Source of the DNA: Paracoccaceae bacterium
Lineage (GTDB): Bacteria > Pseudomonadota > Alphaproteobacteria > Rhodobacterales > Rhodobacteraceae
Length of the DNA stretch: 64,000 bases
Assembly (NCBI GenBank): GCA_016124615.1
Contig: WGNF01000002.1
Coordinates: forward strand, 124,001-188,000
Reading direction: 5' to 3'
Made by a program: the position numbers and the translations under genes. This document shows, piece by piece, positions 29,994-39,668 of the stretch. The notes beneath the pieces are model-generated. The model was not told where the DNA came from, did no database searches, and saw nothing but the letters and a program-made list of their open reading frames with translations. Positions within the stretch are counted from its first letter, which is position 1. Each line of letters opens with the position of its first letter.

Positions 29994-30824
29994 ATGCGCG
30001 CGGGGCTCCTGCAACTCAACGTTTCCGACGATCCGGCCGCCAACCTGCCGGAAACGCGGGCACTGATACGCGCGGCCGCACAGGGCGGCGCGGGGTTCGT
30101 GCTGACGCCCGAGGTGACCAACTGCATTTCGGGCGATCGGGCCCATCAGCAGGCGATGCTGCACCCGGAAGAGACGGATCCGACGCTGGCCGCGCTGCGT
30201 GCCGATGCCGCCGATCTGGGGATCTGGCTGCTGATCGGTTCGCTGGGCCTCAAGACCGATGACGCCGATGGCCGCTTTGCCAACCGCTCGTTCCTGATCG
30301 CGCCGGATGGGGCCGTCGCGGCCCGCTACGACAAGATCCACATGTTCGACGTGAACGTGTCGGAAACCGAGATTTACCGCGAGTCGGCGGGTTACCGGCC
30401 CGGCGCGCGCGCCGTGGTGGCCGATACGCCCTTTGGGAAGGTCGGCATGACGGTCTGCTACGATGTCCGCTTTCCCACCCTCTACCGCGCGCTGGCCAAG
30501 GCCGGGGCCGAGGTGCTGACGGTGCCCGCCGCCTTCAACCACATCACCGGGCAAGCGCATTGGGAGGTGCTGCTGCGCGCCCGGGCGATCGAGACCGGGT
30601 GTTTCGTCCTTGCGCCCGCGCAGGTCGGCGAACATGCCGCGCACGACGGGCGCACCCGCAAGACCTATGGCCACGCGCTGGCCGTGGCGCCCTGGGGCGA
30701 GGTTCTTTCGGACGCGGGCACCAAGGTCGGCGTGACCTTCGTCGACATCGACCGCGCCGCGGTGGCCCGGGCCCGCGCCCGTGTGCCGTCGCTGATGCAC
30801 GACCGGCCGTTTGAAGGCCCGTGA
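29994..30824 (+). CDS. Carbon-nitrogen hydrolase (nitrilase/omega-amidase family)
   Basis: VLTPEVTNC; YDKIHMFDVNV; KVGMTVCYDVRFPTLYRALAKAGAEVLTVPAAFN (E-K-C triad). Confidence 0.93.
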   Translation: MRAGLLQLNVSDDPAANLPETRALIRAAAQGGAGFVLTPEVTNCISGDRAHQQAMLHPEETDPTLAALRADAADLGIWLLIGSLGLKTDDADGRFANRSFLIAPDGAVAARYDKIHMFDVNVSETEIYRESAGYRPGARAVVADTPFGKVGMTVCYDVRFPTLYRALAKAGAEVLTVPAAFNHITGQAHWEVLLRARAIETGCFVLAPAQVGEHAAHDGRTRKTYGHALAVAPWGEVLSDAGTKVGVTFVDIDRAAVARARARVPSLMHDRPFEGP

Positions 30825-31276
30825 TGGCCGACAAGCCGGAAGACCTTGCCAATGCCCTGTTTTCCGAGCTGTTCATGGCGGATCAGCTGGCCCGTGTGCA
30901 CGTCTCGAAGGTGCTGCCGAAGGGGATGGAGCTGTCGCACTTCGGCGTGCTCAATCACCTTGCGCGGATGAATGACGAACGCACGCCGGCGCAGCTGGCC
31001 AAGACGTTCCACGTCACCCGGGGCGCGATGACGAACACGCTGGCCAAGCTGGAATGGGCGGGCCACGTCCACATCCGCCCCGACTGGGACGATGCGCGGC
31101 GCAAGTTCGTCTCGATCAGCCCGGCCGGGCGCGCGGCGCGCGACGTGGCGCTGCAATCCATCACGCCGGTGATCGGCGAAGTGGTGGCCGCGCTGGGCCC
31201 CGAGCGCGTTCGCGCCGTGCTGCCGGTCCTGCGAGAGATGCGGCTGAGGTTCGAGCGTGACGAGCCGGGCGTTTGA
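30824..31276 (+). CDS. MarR family transcriptional regulator
   Basis: ELSHFGVLNHLARMNDERTPAQLAKTFHVTRGAMTNTLAKLEWAGHVHIRPDWDDARRKFVSISPAG. Confidence 0.9.
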   Translation: MADKPEDLANALFSELFMADQLARVHVSKVLPKGMELSHFGVLNHLARMNDERTPAQLAKTFHVTRGAMTNTLAKLEWAGHVHIRPDWDDARRKFVSISPAGRAARDVALQSITPVIGEVVAALGPERVRAVLPVLREMRLRFERDEPGV

Positions 31277-32020
31277 TCAGGCGAGCCGTCGGCTTGCGGT
31301 GACGTAGTTCACCGACAGGTCGCGGTCCGACAGGCTCCACGACCAGCTGGCGGGGTTGAACACCATCCCCTTGCGGTCAACCGGGTCGAGCCCGGCGCGG
31401 CGGATCAGGTCGAAAAGCTCTTCGGGCGTGATGAACTTTTGCCAGTCATGCGTGCCCTTGGGCAGCCAGCGCATCACCCATTCGGCGCCGACAATGGCCA
31501 TCATGAAGCTTTTGGCGTTCCGGTTCAGCGTCGAGCAGATCATCAGCCCGCCGGGGTTCAGCAGGTCGCGGCAGGCGGTCAGGTAGGTCAGCGGATCGGC
31601 CACATGCTCCACCACCTCCATGTTCAGCACCACGTCGAACCGCTCGCCCGCCGCGGCCAGCGCCTCGGCTGTGGTGTGGCGGTAGTCGATCGTCAGGCCT
31701 GACTGTTCGGCATGGACCTGTGCGACCGGAATGTTGCGCGGTGCGGCATCGGCGCCGACGACGGTCGCCCCCAGCCGTGCCATCGGCTCCGACAAAAGCC
31801 CGCCGCCACAGCCGATATCCAGCAGGCGCAGCCCGGCAAAGGGCTTGGCCGATGCCAGGTCGCGATCGAACTCGGCCGCGATCTGGCGGGTGATGTAGTC
31901 CAGCCGACAGGGGTTCATCTGGTGCAGCGGCTTGAACTTGCCGTTGGGGTCCCACCACTCTGCGGCCATCGCTTCGAACTTCGCCACTTCAGCGGCATCA
32001 ACGGTGGTTTCGCCAATCAT
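31277..32020 (-). CDS. ubiG: 3-demethylubiquinol/2-polyprenyl-6-hydroxyphenol O-methyltransferase UbiG
   Basis: [59 protein letters not shown]. Confidence 0.96.
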   Translation of the reverse strand: MIGETTVDAAEVAKFEAMAAEWWDPNGKFKPLHQMNPCRLDYITRQIAAEFDRDLASAKPFAGLRLLDIGCGGGLLSEPMARLGATVVGADAAPRNIPVAQVHAEQSGLTIDYRHTTAEALAAAGERFDVVLNMEVVEHVADPLTYLTACRDLLNPGGLMICSTLNRNAKSFMMAIVGAEWVMRWLPKGTHDWQKFITPEELFDLIRRAGLDPVDRKGMVFNPASWSWSLSDRDLSVNYVTASRRLA

Positions 32021-32090
32021 CGCGTCTGCGTCCCTTTTTCTTGAGAATGGACCCGTGGCAGGGCATCGTTTCTCGCTATATAGGTCGGAT

Positions 32091-33080
32091 ATGGATAAAG
32101 CCTCAGGCCAAAAACGCGCAGTCGAATTCCTGTACCCGCCGATCGAGCCGTTCGATCAGCGGATGCTCGACGTTGGCGACGGTCATCGCGTCTATGTCGA
32201 GCAGTGCGGCCTGCCGACGGGCATCCCGGTGCTTGTGGTGCATGGTGGCCCCGGTGGCGGCTGCAGCCCGGCGATGCGGCGCTATTTCGATCCGTCGGTC
32301 TATCGCGTCATCCTGTTCGATCAGCGCGGCTGCGGCCGTTCGCGCCCGCATGCCAGCGTTGAGGCGAACACCACCTGGCATCTGGTCGCCGACATGGAGC
32401 GAATCCGCGAGGTGCTGGATATCGGCCGCTGGCTGGTGTTCGGCGGCAGCTGGGGCGCAACGCTGGCGCTGATCTACGCGATCACGCATCCCGACCGCGC
32501 GGCGGGCCTGATCCTGCGCGGCATCTTCCTGATGACGCAGGCAGAGCTGCGCTGGTTCTACGGCGGTGGCGCTGGGGCCTTCTGGCCCGAACACTGGGCG
32601 CGGTTTTGCGAGATCGTCCCCGAAAACGAACGCGGCGACCTGATCGCGGCCTATGGGCGACGGCTTTTCTCCGGCAATCTGGCCGAGGAAACCCGCTTTG
32701 CCCGGCTTTGGGCCGGGTGGGAAAATGCGCTGGCCACAATCGACCACGACGCCGCCATGAACGATAGCCCGTCCGACTATGCGCGCGCCTTCGCTCGGCT
32801 GGAAAACCACTACTTCACCAACGCCGGGTTTCTGGAACAGGATGGCTGGATTCTGGCCCACAAGGCGCGCATCGCCCATATCCCGGCGGTGCTGGTTCAG
32901 GGCCGGTATGACATGATCTGCCCACCGGTCTCTGCATGGAAACTGGCCGAGGGTTGGGCACGTGCCGACCTTCGGATGGTTCCGGTGGCCGGCCACGCAT
33001 TGTCAGAGCCGGGGATCAGCGCCGAGCTGGTGCGCAGCACGGATGCGCTGCGGCGGCAACGGACGGCGCTGGGCCTGTAG
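32091..33080 (+). CDS. pip: Prolyl aminopeptidase (proline iminopeptidase)
   Basis: [61 protein letters not shown]. Confidence 0.96.
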   Translation: MDKASGQKRAVEFLYPPIEPFDQRMLDVGDGHRVYVEQCGLPTGIPVLVVHGGPGGGCSPAMRRYFDPSVYRVILFDQRGCGRSRPHASVEANTTWHLVADMERIREVLDIGRWLVFGGSWGATLALIYAITHPDRAAGLILRGIFLMTQAELRWFYGGGAGAFWPEHWARFCEIVPENERGDLIAAYGRRLFSGNLAEETRFARLWAGWENALATIDHDAAMNDSPSDYARAFARLENHYFTNAGFLEQDGWILAHKARIAHIPAVLVQGRYDMICPPVSAWKLAEGWARADLRMVPVAGHALSEPGISAELVRSTDALRRQRTALGL

Positions 33081-33083
33081 GCG

Positions 33084-33566
33084 TCAGGAAAGTGCCTGCG
33101 GCGCCTCGCTGCGGCGCGCCAGCTCTTGCCGGTAAAGCGCGAGGAAATCGACCACGTCGAGGTTCAGCTGCGGGAAGCCGCCGTCGCTGGTGACATCCGA
33201 GACAATGCGCCGCACGTAGGGGAACAGCTGACGCGGGCATTCGATCAGCAGGAACGGATGCAGCTGATCCTCGGGGATGCCTTCGATCTGGAAGATGCCG
33301 CCGTATTCGATCTCCAGCAGGAACAGCGTGTCGCCATTCGCCTTGTTCGTCGACACGATCTTGAACTTGCTGATCACTTCGTACTGGTTTTCCACCGGAC
33401 GGCGGCGACCGTCGAGGCTGACCTGAACCTGGATATCGGGCGAGACTTCACCGGATTGCAGACCCTTTTGTGCCACGACGTTCTCGAACGACATATCGCG
33501 GATGAATTGCGCAAGGATCTGCATGCGAACTTGCGGACCTGCGTCTTCGGCGCCGTTTTCGGCCAT
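33084..33566 (-). CDS. secB: Protein-export chaperone SecB
   Basis: QILAQFIRDMSFENVVAQ...FLLEIEYGGIFQIEGIPEDQLHPFLLIECPRQLFPYVRRIVSDVTSDGGFPQLNLDVVDF. Confidence 0.96.
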   Translation of the reverse strand: MAENGAEDAGPQVRMQILAQFIRDMSFENVVAQKGLQSGEVSPDIQVQVSLDGRRRPVENQYEVISKFKIVSTNKANGDTLFLLEIEYGGIFQIEGIPEDQLHPFLLIECPRQLFPYVRRIVSDVTSDGGFPQLNLDVVDFLALYRQELARRSEAPQALS

Positions 33567-33638
33567 CGGGGACTCCTGTTGAATGCCGTGTCGCGGCACT
33601 GTCTAGCAGGCGTTCGCCAGTGTCTCAATGGCCCGATG

Positions 33639-34118
33639 TCAGTGTTGCGTCCAGCCCGAGGGGCGATGCGTGGGGCGCTTTCCCGGCTCGATTTCGTGGA
33701 ACTCGCCTTCGATCGTCTGGTCGTCCGCGCGGCGCGGCGCAGCGCCGCCACCCCGCATCACCACGGTCGCGCCGCGCAGATGGCGGCCGATGTGGGTGAT
33801 CGCCGCATGGCGGATGAACGGGACCAGCAGCAAAAGCCCGATGGCGCTGGTCAGAAAGCCCGGAACCACCAGCAGCACGCCAGCCAGCATGGTCAGCGCC
33901 CCGTCGGCCAGCGGGCGGGCGGGATCGCGCATGTCGTTCAGGGCGGTGCTGACCTCGACCGCGGTGACCATGCCCTGACGCCGCAGCACCGACACCCCCA
34001 GAAGCGCGCTGGCCGCCACCAGAAGCAGCGTCGGCCACAATGTCAGCCAGCCGCCGACTGTGACAAATAGCCCGATTTCGACGAGCGGAAGCAGGATAAA
34101 CAGGGTCAGAATGGGCAT
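33639..34118 (-). CDS. fxsA: FxsA family cytoplasmic-membrane protein
   Basis: MPILTLFILLPLVEIGLFVTVGGWLTLWPTLLLVAASALLGVSVLRRQG. Confidence 0.9.
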   Translation of the reverse strand: MPILTLFILLPLVEIGLFVTVGGWLTLWPTLLLVAASALLGVSVLRRQGMVTAVEVSTALNDMRDPARPLADGALTMLAGVLLVVPGFLTSAIGLLLLVPFIRHAAITHIGRHLRGATVVMRGGGAAPRRADDQTIEGEFHEIEPGKRPTHRPSGWTQH

Positions 34119-34225
34119 GTCGGTGGTCCTTTCCGCGTGACCCTTGGTAGACTTGCGGCCTCGCCTATCCTACATAGGAAGGACGGGGCCAAGTTACCAA
34201 CCTTGGCCAACCGAATGAGGGTGCC

Positions 34226-34894
34226 ATGAACTCGGCCGTGATCCAATTGCTCGTGCTGGCGGGCATCGCCATCTTCCTGATCCTGCGTCTGCGCAGCGTG
34301 TTGGGCACGCGCGACGGATTCGAACGCCCGGCCCTGCCCGCAGCGCCCGAAGCGCCGCAGAATTCGAAACTGCGGGTGGTGCCGTCGCGCGTTCCCGGCG
34401 CGCCCGACAGCGATATCACTGACCACGTGGCCGAGGGTTCGCCCGCCGCCCGTGCGCTGGAGGCGATGAAGACCGTCGAGCCTGCGTTCAACGTGGGCGA
34501 CTTCCTGCGGGGCGCCCGTGGCGCGTATGAGATGATCTTGATGGCGTTCCAGAAGGGCGACATCGAGGCGGTGCAGCCGTTCCTCGGCTCCGACGTGCGC
34601 GACAGCTTTGAACAGACCATCGCCACCCGGCGTGCGCAGGGGCTGACGGTCGATGCCACCTTTGTCGGCATCCGCGAACTGACGCTCGACAGCGCGACCT
34701 GTGACGAGGCGACGAAAGTCGCCGACATTATCGTGCGCTTCGTGGCCGAAATCACCTTGGTCGTGCGCAATGCTGCAGGCGAGGTGGTCGAGGGCAGCCC
34801 GACCGAGATCCGGCGGCAGAAAGACGTCTGGACCTTCTCTCGACGCATGGGATCGACCGATCCCAACTGGCATCTGGTCGCGACGGGCGAATGA
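34226..34894 (+). CDS. Tim44/TimA domain-containing protein
   Basis: N-terminal TM; FNVGDFLRGARGAYEMILMAFQKGDIEAVQPFLGSDVRDSFEQTIATR. Confidence 0.9.
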   Translation: MNSAVIQLLVLAGIAIFLILRLRSVLGTRDGFERPALPAAPEAPQNSKLRVVPSRVPGAPDSDITDHVAEGSPAARALEAMKTVEPAFNVGDFLRGARGAYEMILMAFQKGDIEAVQPFLGSDVRDSFEQTIATRRAQGLTVDATFVGIRELTLDSATCDEATKVADIIVRFVAEITLVVRNAAGEVVEGSPTEIRRQKDVWTFSRRMGSTDPNWHLVATGE

Positions 34895-35925
34895 GGCGGG
34901 GGCGTCGCGCCCTTGCCTGGTTGACGCTTGTCGCCCTGTCCCATGCCCCGATCGTGTCCGCCGATCCGCAGCCATTGACCTTCGCCGACATTCCCGGTTG
35001 GGCCGAGGATGATCACCGTGCGGCACTTGCGGCCTTTGTCGCCAGTTGCCCGACGCTGACCGATCCGGCCTGGCAGGCGGCCTGTGCCGCGGCCCCCGAA
35101 GAAACCGACGCCCGCGGGTTTTTTGAACGCTACTTTCGGCCCAGCCTCGTGGGTCAGGGCAAGCCGACGCTGTTCACCGGCTACTACGAGCCGGAAATCG
35201 CCGCCTCGCCGGTTCCCACCGCCCGCTTTGCCTATCCGATCTACCGAACGCCGCCGGAGCTGCACCCCGGCGCGGTCTGGTTCGACCGCGAGACGATCGA
35301 AAGCCAGGGGCTTTTGCAGGGGCGCGGGCTGGAACTGGCCTGGCTTGCCGACCCGGTGGACGTGTTCTTCCTGCAAATTCAGGGCTCTGGCCGCCTGCTG
35401 ATGCCGGACGGCCATATCATGCGCGTGGGCTTTGCCGCCAAGAACGGCCAGCCCTACCACTCCGTCGGAATGGAACTGGTGCGGCGCGGGCTTTACACGG
35501 CCGCGCAGGTTTCGGCCCGCACCATCCGCAACTGGGTGCATGCCAACCCCGAGGCCGGGCGCGAGCTTTTGTGGACGAACCCGTCCTTCATCTTCTTCCG
35601 CAAGGTCAACGTGCCCGCCGCCTTGGGCCCGCTGGGTGCCCTGCACCTGCCGGTGACGCCCGGCCGCAGCCTTGCCGTGGACCCGAAGGTGGTGCCGCTT
35701 GGCGCGCCGGTCTGGGTGGACACCACCGGCAACCCGCCGCTGCATCGCCTGATGGTGGCGCAGGACATCGGCACCGCGATCAAGGGGCCGGGTCGGGCCG
35801 ACGTCTTCATCGGCTCGGGCTTTCGCGCAGGCGAGATCGCGGGCCGGATGCGCGACCACGGCCACATGATCGTGCTGTTGCCGGTCGACCGGGTCGAAGC
35901 GGCGCTGCCGAGGGAACCGGAGTGA
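34891..35925 (+). CDS. mltA: Membrane-bound lytic murein transglycosylase A
   Basis: LFTGYYEPEIAASPVPTARFAYPIYRTP; VFFLQIQGSGRLLMPDG; MVAQDIGTAIKGPGRADVFIGSG. Confidence 0.95.
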   Translation: MRRGRRALAWLTLVALSHAPIVSADPQPLTFADIPGWAEDDHRAALAAFVASCPTLTDPAWQAACAAAPEETDARGFFERYFRPSLVGQGKPTLFTGYYEPEIAASPVPTARFAYPIYRTPPELHPGAVWFDRETIESQGLLQGRGLELAWLADPVDVFFLQIQGSGRLLMPDGHIMRVGFAAKNGQPYHSVGMELVRRGLYTAAQVSARTIRNWVHANPEAGRELLWTNPSFIFFRKVNVPAALGPLGALHLPVTPGRSLAVDPKVVPLGAPVWVDTTGNPPLHRLMVAQDIGTAIKGPGRADVFIGSGFRAGEIAGRMRDHGHMIVLLPVDRVEAALPREPE

Positions 35926-36521
35926 GTCCGCGTCGGCCGCGCGGCCTTTTTCCGGAGGAGGAGGAGCTGTGGCAGCGCGTGGCCCGCACAGCCGTGCCGA
36001 TGCATCCGGGCGTCCAGCCCCCGCGCCCGCCGGAGACTGCGACCCCTGCCCCCGACCCCGTGCCCAAGGCGCGCCGGTTTGTCGAGCCGTTCCAGATCGG
36101 CGCGAAAGCCGCCCGCCCGCCCGCCACGTTCGACGTGGCGCTGCCTGTCTCTGAACGGTTGACCCATTCACCCGTGCATATGGACGCCAAGACCCATGCG
36201 CGGATGACGCGCGGCAAGCTGGCGCCCGAGGCGCGGATCGACCTGCACGGCATGACCGTGGCCGAGGCGCACCCGCGCCTGAACGGGTTCATCGCCGACG
36301 CTTACGCAGCGGGGTTGCGGCTGGTGCTGGTGATTACCGGCAAGGGTCGCGGCTCTGCCGATCACGGGCCGATCCCGCAGCGGCTGGGCATCCTGAAACA
36401 TCAGGTGCCGCATTGGCTGACCATGCCGCCGATCGGCCCGCTGGTCTTACAGATCACCGAGGCGCATCTGCGCCACGGCGGCGCGGGCGCCTACTACGTC
36501 TATCTGCGCCGCGCGCGCTGA
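35922..36521 (+). CDS. Smr/MutS2 C-terminal domain protein (GTG start)
   Basis: RIDLHGMTVAEAHPRLNGFIADAYAAGLRLVLVITGKGRG; 4-nt overlap with mltA. Confidence 0.9.
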   Translation: MSPRRPRGLFPEEEELWQRVARTAVPMHPGVQPPRPPETATPAPDPVPKARRFVEPFQIGAKAARPPATFDVALPVSERLTHSPVHMDAKTHARMTRGKLAPEARIDLHGMTVAEAHPRLNGFIADAYAAGLRLVLVITGKGRGSADHGPIPQRLGILKHQVPHWLTMPPIGPLVLQITEAHLRHGGAGAYYVYLRRAR

Positions 36522-37634
36522 CTATGGCCTGTTCGGCGTCAGGATCACCTGCGTGGCGTTCCGCACCGTCAGCGCCACCCCCGGCAGCAGGCCGATCTTG
36601 CCGGTGGGATCGCCCGCATAGGCGCTGTTCAGGTCGCTGACCCGGCCCAGGATGCGCAGCAGCGCGGGCGAGGTTGCGGCGGTGAAATGCCCCACCCCTT
36701 CCGAAAAGGCGCCGACATCCAGCACCGTCACCTTGAGGTCGGCGACCTTCGCCACACCGGCAAGGTTGCCCAGCCGGTGCCGCTGCCCGGTCAGCCGCGC
36801 CGCCAGTTCCAGCGCATGATCCCGCTGCGAGGTGAAGATGACGAAGGGTTGCGGCAACGTGCCGATCCGCAGTGCCTCGGTGCGGAACACGTCCACGTCG
36901 ATGTCGGGCGAGATCAGCACGATGCCCCCCAGATGGCGGACGAAGGTGGCATTCCCGTCCAGCCGCATCTGACGCAGCGTTTCCATCACCAGAAGCGCGC
37001 CCATTGAGTGCCCGACCACCAGGATGTGATCGGCCCCGGCCTCGGCGACCTGTTTCAGCAACTGTTCCAGCCCGTCGCGCGCGAACAGCACCGAATCCCG
37101 GTCATAGGCGTAGTTCACCGGATTGGCCGCCGACGGCCAGGCGTAGTGCACCGCCACCCCCGGCACGTCGAGGTCGTGGCTGATCTGTGCGATCCGATAC
37201 ACCCCTTCGGCAAAGGTGTTGTTGAAGCCATGCACATAGACCACCGCTTCGTGTCGCCCGGACGGTTCGGCCCGCAGCGCGCGCGCCAGATCGGCGCGAA
37301 ACGCGGCGGGGGTGGTATAGATCTGGTCGGAGGTGGTCAGGAAATCCTTGCGCGGATCAGGCGCCCGGTTCCGGTGGGGGAAGGTGATGGTGCCCAGCTT
37401 GCGCTCGGGCGGCACCGACACATCGACCCGAGCGTAATCCATGCCCTCGTGCCGCCCGCTGTCAAACCTGTCCGTCTCGGGGTTCAGGGTCCGTGTCGTG
37501 CCGACAAACACCTGCCGCACCTGCCCGACCTGCGCCGCCGCCGGGTCAAGCGTGATGGTGCCGCGCGGCGCGCAGGCGGCCAGCGTCACGACGGCAAGCA
37601 TCACGGCAAGGGTGCGGGTTACAGGCGGCTTCAT
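36522..37634 (-). CDS. Alpha/beta hydrolase lipoprotein (DUF900 family)
   Basis: MKPPVTRTLAVMLAVVTLAACAPRG lipobox; VVYVHGFNNTFAEGVYRIAQISHDL; ILVVGHSMGALLVMETLRQ. Confidence 0.88.
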   Translation of the reverse strand: MKPPVTRTLAVMLAVVTLAACAPRGTITLDPAAAQVGQVRQVFVGTTRTLNPETDRFDSGRHEGMDYARVDVSVPPERKLGTITFPHRNRAPDPRKDFLTTSDQIYTTPAAFRADLARALRAEPSGRHEAVVYVHGFNNTFAEGVYRIAQISHDLDVPGVAVHYAWPSAANPVNYAYDRDSVLFARDGLEQLLKQVAEAGADHILVVGHSMGALLVMETLRQMRLDGNATFVRHLGGIVLISPDIDVDVFRTEALRIGTLPQPFVIFTSQRDHALELAARLTGQRHRLGNLAGVAKVADLKVTVLDVGAFSEGVGHFTAATSPALLRILGRVSDLNSAYAGDPTGKIGLLPGVALTVRNATQVILTPNRP

Positions 37635-37677
37635 CGCTCCCGGATAGCGGGAATCGCAGCCCTCGACCAGTCCGGGG

Positions 37678-38985
37678 TCAGAGCACGTAGCGGCTGAGGT
37701 CGGTTCCGCGCATCAATTCGCCGAGATTTTTCTCGACGAAGGCGGCATCCACCGTGATCGCCTCGCCGCCACGGTCGGGGGCAGTGAAGCTGAGTTCCTC
37801 GAACACCCGTTCCATCACCGTGTAAAGTCGGCGGGCGCCGATGTTTTCCACCGTTCGGTTCACCTCGGCCGCGATCTGCGCCAGTGCGCGGATGCCGTCG
37901 TCGGTAAAGCTGACGTCCAGCCCCTCGGTGCCCATCAGGGCGGTGTATTGCCGGGTCAGTGCATTGTCGGTTTCGGTCAGGATGCGGACAAAGTCATCCT
38001 CGGTCAGCGCCTGCAATTCCACCCGGATCGGCAGGCGGCCCTGCAACTCGGGCAGCAGGTCCGAGGGCTTGGCGATGTGGAACGCGCCCGAGGCGATGAA
38101 CAGGATGTGGTCGGTCTTCACCGGGCCGTGCTTGGTGGAAACGCTGGTGCCTTCGATCAGCGGCAGCAGGTCGCGCTGCACCCCCTCGCGGCTGACGTCG
38201 GCGCCGCGGGTTTCGGCGCGGGCGCAGACCTTGTCGATCTCGTCGATGAAGACGATGCCGTTTTCCTGCACCGCCTCCAGCGCCGCGCGCGTCACGGCCT
38301 CGTCGTCCAAGAGCTTGTCGGCCTCTTCGCCCAGCAGCAGGTCATAGCTGTCGGCCACCCGCATCTTGCGGCGCACCTTGCGGCCGCCGAAGGCTTTGCC
38401 GAAAATGTCGCCCAGATTCATCATGCCCATGTTCGCGCCGGGCTGGCCCGGCAGCTCGAATGTCGGCATCGGGTTCGAGGTGTCGGCCACCTCCAGCTCG
38501 ATCACCGTGTCGTCCAGCTCGCCGCGCTTCAGCTTGCCGCGAAACATCTCGCGCGTCTGTTCCCGCGCGTCGCGGCCCGCCAACGCCTCGATCACCCGTT
38601 CCTCGGCGGCGGCATGGGCGCGGGCCTTCACATCATCTCGCATCGTGGCGCGGGTCATGGCGATGGCGCTGTCGACCAGATCGCGGATGATCTGTTCCAC
38701 ATCGCGGCCGACATAGCCCACTTCGGTGAACTTGGTCGCCTCGACCTTGATGAACGGCGCGCGGGCAAGCTTGGCCAGACGGCGGCTGATCTCGGTCTTG
38801 CCGACGCCAGTGGGCCCGATCATCAGGATGTTCTTGGGGTAAACCTCGTCGCGCAGATCATCCGCCAACTGCCGCCGCCGCCAGCGGCTGCGCAGCGCCA
38901 CGGCCACCGCCCGCTTGGCGTCTTTCTGGCCGATGATGAAGCGGTCAAGCTCCGATACGATTTCGCGCGGGGTCAGGTCGGTCAT
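37678..38985 (-). CDS. hslU: ATP-dependent protease ATPase subunit HslU
   Basis: [72 protein letters not shown] before ATG at 38985. Confidence 0.97.
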   Translation of the reverse strand: MTDLTPREIVSELDRFIIGQKDAKRAVAVALRSRWRRRQLADDLRDEVYPKNILMIGPTGVGKTEISRRLAKLARAPFIKVEATKFTEVGYVGRDVEQIIRDLVDSAIAMTRATMRDDVKARAHAAAEERVIEALAGRDAREQTREMFRGKLKRGELDDTVIELEVADTSNPMPTFELPGQPGANMGMMNLGDIFGKAFGGRKVRRKMRVADSYDLLLGEEADKLLDDEAVTRAALEAVQENGIVFIDEIDKVCARAETRGADVSREGVQRDLLPLIEGTSVSTKHGPVKTDHILFIASGAFHIAKPSDLLPELQGRLPIRVELQALTEDDFVRILTETDNALTRQYTALMGTEGLDVSFTDDGIRALAQIAAEVNRTVENIGARRLYTVMERVFEELSFTAPDRGGEAITVDAAFVEKNLGELMRGTDLSRYVL

Positions 38986-39037
38986 GTGGGTCTCCTTGAC
39001 CGCAGATGTATGTTCCGCGCAGGCCAAGGGGAAGGGG

Positions 39038-39067
39038 TTGACGGATTGTATATGCAAAGTGTATATA
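39038..39067 (+). promoter_or_regulatory. Candidate brnTA promoter (TTGACG 39038-39043, TATATA 39062-39067, 18-nt spacer)
   Basis: Hexamers read directly; lies 64-93 nt upstream of brnT ATG. Confidence 0.55.
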
Positions 39068-39072
39068 CAATC
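39044..39072. promoter_or_regulatory. Candidate BrnA/BrnTA operator: perfect 10-bp inverted repeat overlapping the promoter
   Basis: GATTGTATAT-gcaaagtgt-ATATACAATC, between divergent hslU and brnT. Confidence 0.65.
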
Positions 39073-39130
39073 TCGTTTACCGCTTCTTGACCCTTTTCCC
39101 CGCAAGCTTCCGCGAGGGAGCGGGGGCAGA

Positions 39131-39430
39131 ATGCCGGAATTCGAGTGGGATGAGGCGAAGCGGCAGAAAACGCTGGAAAAGCATGGCATTGATCTTTTCG
39201 ATGCCGCCGAGGTGCTGGCGACGGACCATCTTCTGTTGCCCGCACGAAGCGAGATCGAGCAAAGAACCATTGCCCTGGGAGTAGTGAATGGTGAAGTGAT
39301 TGCCGTCATCTTCACCTTGCGTGGCGACACCATCCGGCTGATCACGGCCCGAAAGGCGCGAAGAAATGAGCGAAAGCAATATCAAGCGCATGTCGCTCGA
39401 CGACATCCGCAAGATGAAAAGCTACACTGA
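39131..39430 (+). CDS. brnT: BrnT family toxin (RelE-like fold ribonuclease toxin)
   Basis: [36 protein letters not shown]...[40 protein letters not shown]. Confidence 0.9.
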   Translation: MPEFEWDEAKRQKTLEKHGIDLFDAAEVLATDHLLLPARSEIEQRTIALGVVNGEVIAVIFTLRGDTIRLITARKARRNERKQYQAHVARRHPQDEKLH

Positions 39431-39668
39431 CTGGGACCGCCTCCGCCGCGAAACCGCCGCCGGGATCGAGCCCGAGCTGGATGAGGAAGAGCTGGGCATC
39501 GAGTGGGATTGGGACAATGCCCGCCTCGTGATGCCAGAGCCGAAGCGGGCCGTTTCTCTCCGCCTCGACGCCGATGTGCTCGACTTTTTCAAGGCGCAGG
39601 GCAAGGGCTACCAGACCCGGATGAACGCGGTGCTGCGGGCGTATATGGAGGCGCAGAAGAAGGCTTAG
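39366..39668 (+). CDS. brnA: BrnA family antitoxin (ribbon-helix-helix type)
   Basis: [56 protein letters not shown]; overlaps brnT by 65 nt. Confidence 0.88.
   Translation: MSESNIKRMSLDDIRKMKSYTDWDRLRRETAAGIEPELDEEELGIEWDWDNARLVMPEPKRAVSLRLDADVLDFFKAQGKGYQTRMNAVLRAYMEAQKKA

Noticed and set aside
34165-36171. 668-aa minus-strand ORF opposite Tim44/mltA
   Set aside because: Shadow ORF; the plus strand has well-supported Tim44, MltA and Smr genes.
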